Shown here one piece after another: positions 61,049-64,000 of a DNA stretch of 64,000 nt. The stretch lies in NCBI GenBank assembly GCA_964395095.1, contig CAYMZZ010000011.1:124001-188000 (forward strand), given 5' to 3'. The stretch is from CAYMZZ01 sp964395095 (GTDB lineage Bacteria > Bacteroidota > Bacteroidia > Chitinophagales > Chitinophagaceae). The notes under the pieces were generated by a model. It saw nothing but the letters and a program-made list of their open reading frames with translations, was not told where the DNA came from and did no database searches. The position numbers and the translations under genes are program-made. Within the stretch, counting starts at the first letter, position 1. Each line of letters starts with the position of its first letter.

Positions 61049-63589
61049 ATGAACAAGAAAACATTTCAAACAAATCAGTTATATAGCCTTTTGCCACAGG
61101 ATATTGAAGGCTTTGATTCACTTGTAGAACTTGCGCTTAATTTACGATGGTCATGGAATCACGCCGCTGACAATTTATGGCAACAACTGGATCCTGCACT
61201 TTGGAAACTTACTCAAAATCCATGGATTATCCTGCAATCTGTCTCAAGAGAGGAACTTGAACGGCATTTGGCAGATGCTGGTTTTCGCGGAAAAATTGAA
61301 GAGCTTATGAAGCTGAAAGAGCAGGAGACTACATCACCTGCATGGTTTCAGCAAAACCATGCAAATGCACCGCTTTCCAGTGTCGCTTATTTCAGTATGG
61401 AATTTATGATATCGGATGCGTTACCGATTTATAGTGGAGGATTGGGTAATGTTGCGGGTGACCAGTTAAAGACTGCCAGCGATCTCGGTTTGCCAGTTGT
61501 TGCTATCGGCCTGCTATATTCCCAGGGTTATTTTCGACAGGAGATAGATCAGTATGGTAATCAGCAGCCATTGTTTCCCTATAACGACCCCGGACAATTG
61601 CCCATTACACCTTTACGGTTGCCAAATGGGGAATGGCTTCGCATTAAAATATCATTACCAGGTCATCCTATCTGGCTTCGCACCTGGCAAGTCCAGGTAG
61701 GAAGAGTGAAACTGTACTTACTTGATAGCAATGACGCAATTAATTTACCAGTTCATCGTGGGATCACCAGTGAACTCTATGGCGGCGGTCCGGAACTGCG
61801 GATAAAGCAGGAAATAATATTAGGAATAGGTGGCTGGAAATTACTAAATGCCTTAAAAATAACACCGGAAGTTTGTCATATGAATGAAGGCCATGCCGCT
61901 TTCGTGGTATTGGAGAGGGCCAATGATTTTATGAAAGAAAATGGAGTTTCCTTTGAAGAAGCTTTAACAGCCACACGGGCAGGTAATCTATTCACGACTC
62001 ATACAGCCGTTGCGGCGGGATTTGATCATTTCACACCAGCACTTATGGAGCAGTTTCTCGGTGATTATGCCAGAAACGAACTGAAAATTAATTTTGAGGA
62101 TTTATTGGCTCTTGGCCGACAGGAACCTAAAAATGCCAACGAAAGTTTTAATATGGCCTACCTGGCGATTCGGGGCAGCGGTGCGGTTAATGGTGTTAGC
62201 CATTTGCATGGCGAGGTAAGCCGTAAACTTTTCCAAAATCTTTTTCCGCGTTGGCCCATAACAGAAGTACCGGTTGGATATGTCACCAATGGGGTGCACA
62301 TGCCATGCTGGGATTCTGAATATGCCGATAAAATATGGACAGATGCTTGTGGCAAGGATCGTTGGAAAGGTAATTTGGAAAACCTTGATCAGCAGATTTT
62401 GGAAATACCCGGAGAGAAACTTTGGAAATTTCGTACTGAATCCAGGAAAAATCTCATTGGCTTTATTCGGAATGAATTTGAAAGACAGGTATCTGCTTCC
62501 GGTCAGCCTGGGATGATTGAAATGGCAAAAGAAATTTTTGATCCCAATACGCTAACACTGGGCTTTGCACGCCGTTTTGTTCCGTATAAGAGGCCAGACC
62601 TTTTGTTATATGATCCTGAAAGATTTATTCGCATACTCACCAACCCGGAAAAGCCCGTGCAGTTGGTCATTGCCGGTAAAGCGCCACCATTTGATGAGTC
62701 AGGAAAGACATTAATTCGCCGGTGGATACAATTTATTCAACAGCATAATTTATATAAGCATGTTATCTTTTTAAACGATTACGATATGATGATGGGAGAA
62801 TGCCTTGTACAAGGTGTTGATGTTTGGATAAACACGCCGAGGCGACCCTGGGAAGCAAGTGGTACAAGTGGAATGAAGGTATTAGTCAATGGCGGTATCA
62901 ATTTATCGGAATTGGATGGATGGTGGGCCGAAGCATATACGCCTGAAGTGGGCTGGGCTTTGGGAGATTTAAAGGAACACAATGATGATCCAGCCTGGGA
63001 TGTTGCGGAAGCAAATGCCTTGTATGAGTTACTGGAACAACAGGTAGTGCCTGAATTTTACACACGCAACGATAATGGTATTCCGGAACGCTGGGTAAAC
63101 AAGATGCGAAACAGCATGGCCAAACTTACACCGCGTTTTTCAGCCAATCGCACGGTTCGTGAATATACGGAACAATATTACCTGCCTGCAGCAGCTAACT
63201 ACATTAAACGGACGGGTGAAAAAGGAGCAGTATCAAGAAGAATTGTCAATGCAAAGCATGCGTTCAGCAATAAATGGGGGGAAATAAACATAAGGGAAAC
63301 ACAAACTGAAATCGTTGAAAATGGATACTTGTTTCGTGTCTCCATATTTATGAATAATATAAAATCTGGTGAAATTTCGGTTGAGCTTTTTGCTGAAGGA
63401 ATTAATAACGGAAAGCCTGAAAGAATCACAATGGAGCCGGAATCAAACTTTTCGGACCAGGAGGAATGTATGTATCACGCAAAGGTCATATCAACAAGAC
63501 CAGCCAGGGATTACACTGTACGAATCATTCCCAACTATGAGAACATTTCTGTGCCATTAGAGGACAACATGATACTTTGGCAACGTTAA
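61049..63589 (+). CDS. glgP: Alpha-glucan (glycogen/maltodextrin) phosphorylase
   Basis: An 846-aa protein of the DUF3417-containing phosphorylase family: N-terminal NLRWSWNHAADNLWQQLDP, then SVAYFSMEFMI, CHMNEGHAAFV, KRFVPYKRPDLLL-like ARRFVPYKRPDLLLY, and the PLP-lysine motif EASGTSGMKVLVNGG. It splits alpha-1,4-glucans with phosphate to glucose-1-phosphate, saving ATP. It goes with the GH13 amylase at 46573 and the acetate kinase that follows. Confidence 0.93.
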   Translation: MNKKTFQTNQLYSLLPQDIEGFDSLVELALNLRWSWNHAADNLWQQLDPALWKLTQNPWIILQSVSREELERHLADAGFRGKIEELMKLKEQETTSPAWFQQNHANAPLSSVAYFSMEFMISDALPIYSGGLGNVAGDQLKTASDLGLPVVAIGLLYSQGYFRQEIDQYGNQQPLFPYNDPGQLPITPLRLPNGEWLRIKISLPGHPIWLRTWQVQVGRVKLYLLDSNDAINLPVHRGITSELYGGGPELRIKQEIILGIGGWKLLNALKITPEVCHMNEGHAAFVVLERANDFMKENGVSFEEALTATRAGNLFTTHTAVAAGFDHFTPALMEQFLGDYARNELKINFEDLLALGRQEPKNANESFNMAYLAIRGSGAVNGVSHLHGEVSRKLFQNLFPRWPITEVPVGYVTNGVHMPCWDSEYADKIWTDACGKDRWKGNLENLDQQILEIPGEKLWKFRTESRKNLIGFIRNEFERQVSASGQPGMIEMAKEIFDPNTLTLGFARRFVPYKRPDLLLYDPERFIRILTNPEKPVQLVIAGKAPPFDESGKTLIRRWIQFIQQHNLYKHVIFLNDYDMMMGECLVQGVDVWINTPRRPWEASGTSGMKVLVNGGINLSELDGWWAEAYTPEVGWALGDLKEHNDDPAWDVAEANALYELLEQQVVPEFYTRNDNGIPERWVNKMRNSMAKLTPRFSANRTVREYTEQYYLPAAANYIKRTGEKGAVSRRIVNAKHAFSNKWGEINIRETQTEIVENGYLFRVSIFMNNIKSGEISVELFAEGINNGKPERITMEPESNFSDQEECMYHAKVISTRPARDYTVRIIPNYENISVPLEDNMILWQR

Positions 63590-63659
63590 TATTAATCTGG
63601 TAAACTGCATTATGTAATAACCGGGAATAGTTGCAATAATTCGGAAAGAATACTGCATT

Positions 63660-64000
63660 ATGACAAAAGACTATTCAAATATACTTATCGTTAATGGTGG
63701 TTCGTCCAGTATTAAGTTCGCTATTTTCGATTTAGGTGAGATGGGGGATAAAATAGTGTCAGGACAAATAAATAAACTCGGATCAAAACATCCTGTTTTT
63801 AGCTATAAGAACAATTTTAATGATGAAAAATATAAAATTGAAATTCGCTCGAAAGATTTTACTGAAGCTGCCGGATATTTAATTGACTGGTTAAAGAAGC
63901 AAAAATATTTTGACAAGATTGTCTGCATTGGTCATCGTATAGTTCATGGAATGGAACACAACTACCCGGAAATTGTCAATGAGAAACTATTAAACGAATT
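63660..64000 (+). CDS. ackA: Acetate kinase, 5' part (cut by window end)
   Basis: ATG at 63660. The 113 visible residues begin MTKDYSNILIVNGGSSSIKF, the phosphate motif of acetate/propionate kinases (usually N-[AG]-G-S-S-S-x-K), and include CIGHRIVHGME, the substrate-binding GHR-VHG. It makes ATP from acetyl-phosphate. No phosphotransacetylase is seen up to the edge. It lies 70 bp after glgP. Confidence 0.92.
   Translation, partial: MTKDYSNILIVNGGSSSIKFAIFDLGEMGDKIVSGQINKLGSKHPVFSYKNNFNDEKYKIEIRSKDFTEAAGYLIDWLKKQKYFDKIVCIGHRIVHGMEHNYPEIVNEKLLNE

Noticed and set aside
1..64000. CRISPR array, rRNA genes, replication origin, riboswitch
   Set aside because: No regularly spaced repeats, no rRNA sequence, no origin-type boxes and no riboswitch consensus that I could recognise on either strand.

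Overview
The window looks like a chromosomal piece of a Bacteroidota bacterium, probably a Chitinophagaceae-type member (inference). The grounds are Bacteroidota-style promoters (TAnnTTTG), many TonB/lipoprotein/DUF families typical of that phylum, and A+T-rich intergenic DNA. Positions 1-3970 are G+C-richer core genome: the end of a MacB/FtsX-type ABC permease, tsaD, trmN6 and a saccharopine-dehydrogenase-like gene. At 3974-4060 lies tRNA-Leu(CAA). Directly against its 3' end sits a 533-aa serine recombinase whose reading frame runs into the antisense of the tRNA. From there to the right edge the DNA is visibly more A+T-rich and made of accessory genes, so I read 4061-64000 as one side of an integrated genomic island whose far end lies outside the window.

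Island layout. (a) 5.6-8.2 kb: truncated AraC gene, a 27-aa Cys-Cys mini-ORF, and a mercury-type operon (ArsR, MerTP fusion, GDCCVxC protein) behind a clear palindromic operator, without merA. (b) 8.3-14.5 kb: FecA-like TonB receptor convergent with a galactose-oxidase-like copper-radical oxidase and a multicopper oxidase carrying an extra cupredoxin domain. (c) 15-21 kb: orphan PD-(D/E)XK nuclease, HMA-AraC regulator, copper ATPase CopA and an HMA chaperone gene broken by an IS3-family element. (d) 21.1-30.5 kb: HYC_CC_PP protein, periplasmic HMA protein, a CusA-type RND pump encoded as two proteins, TolC, two adaptors, DUF3347 and DUF2911. (e) 30.7-40.7 kb: small membrane proteins, archaeal-type (type II) GAPDH, ATP-cone/Mrr-type nuclease, SHOCT protein, AAA_28 ATPase, CopB-type ATPase with a His-rich tail, a second HYC_CC_PP gene, a pair of secreted paralogues, a YceI-like gene with an in-frame stop, and a DUF4136 lipoprotein. 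(f) 40.8-48.3 kb: alcohol dehydrogenase, beta-CASP RNase, AMP/thymidine-phosphorylase-like enzyme, PRPP synthetase, SRPBCC protein and GH13 amylase. (g) 48.3-55.7 kb: a second ArsR-controlled Cus cluster, again with a split CusA and two adaptors. (h) 55.8-64 kb: MgtC/DUF4010 protein, PPK2, DUF1622, P2-type cation ATPase, alpha-glucan phosphorylase and the start of acetate kinase.

Two themes combine. One is defence against soft metals: cytoplasmic export by CopA and CopB, periplasmic chaperones, trans-envelope Cus pumps, copper oxidases and a Hg-type uptake protein. The other is an energy-reserve module that could feed RNA/nucleotides, glycogen, polyphosphate and acetyl-phosphate into ATP under stress. 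The features I consider most worth follow-up are the repeated split CusA with paired adaptors, the beta-CASP/AMP-phosphorylase/PRPP-synthetase module with type II GAPDH, the leaderless paired oxidases, a shared 17-bp promoter motif next to the HMA-AraC regulator, and the twin Cys-Cys mini-ORFs. All functional statements are by sequence reading only; no database search was run.
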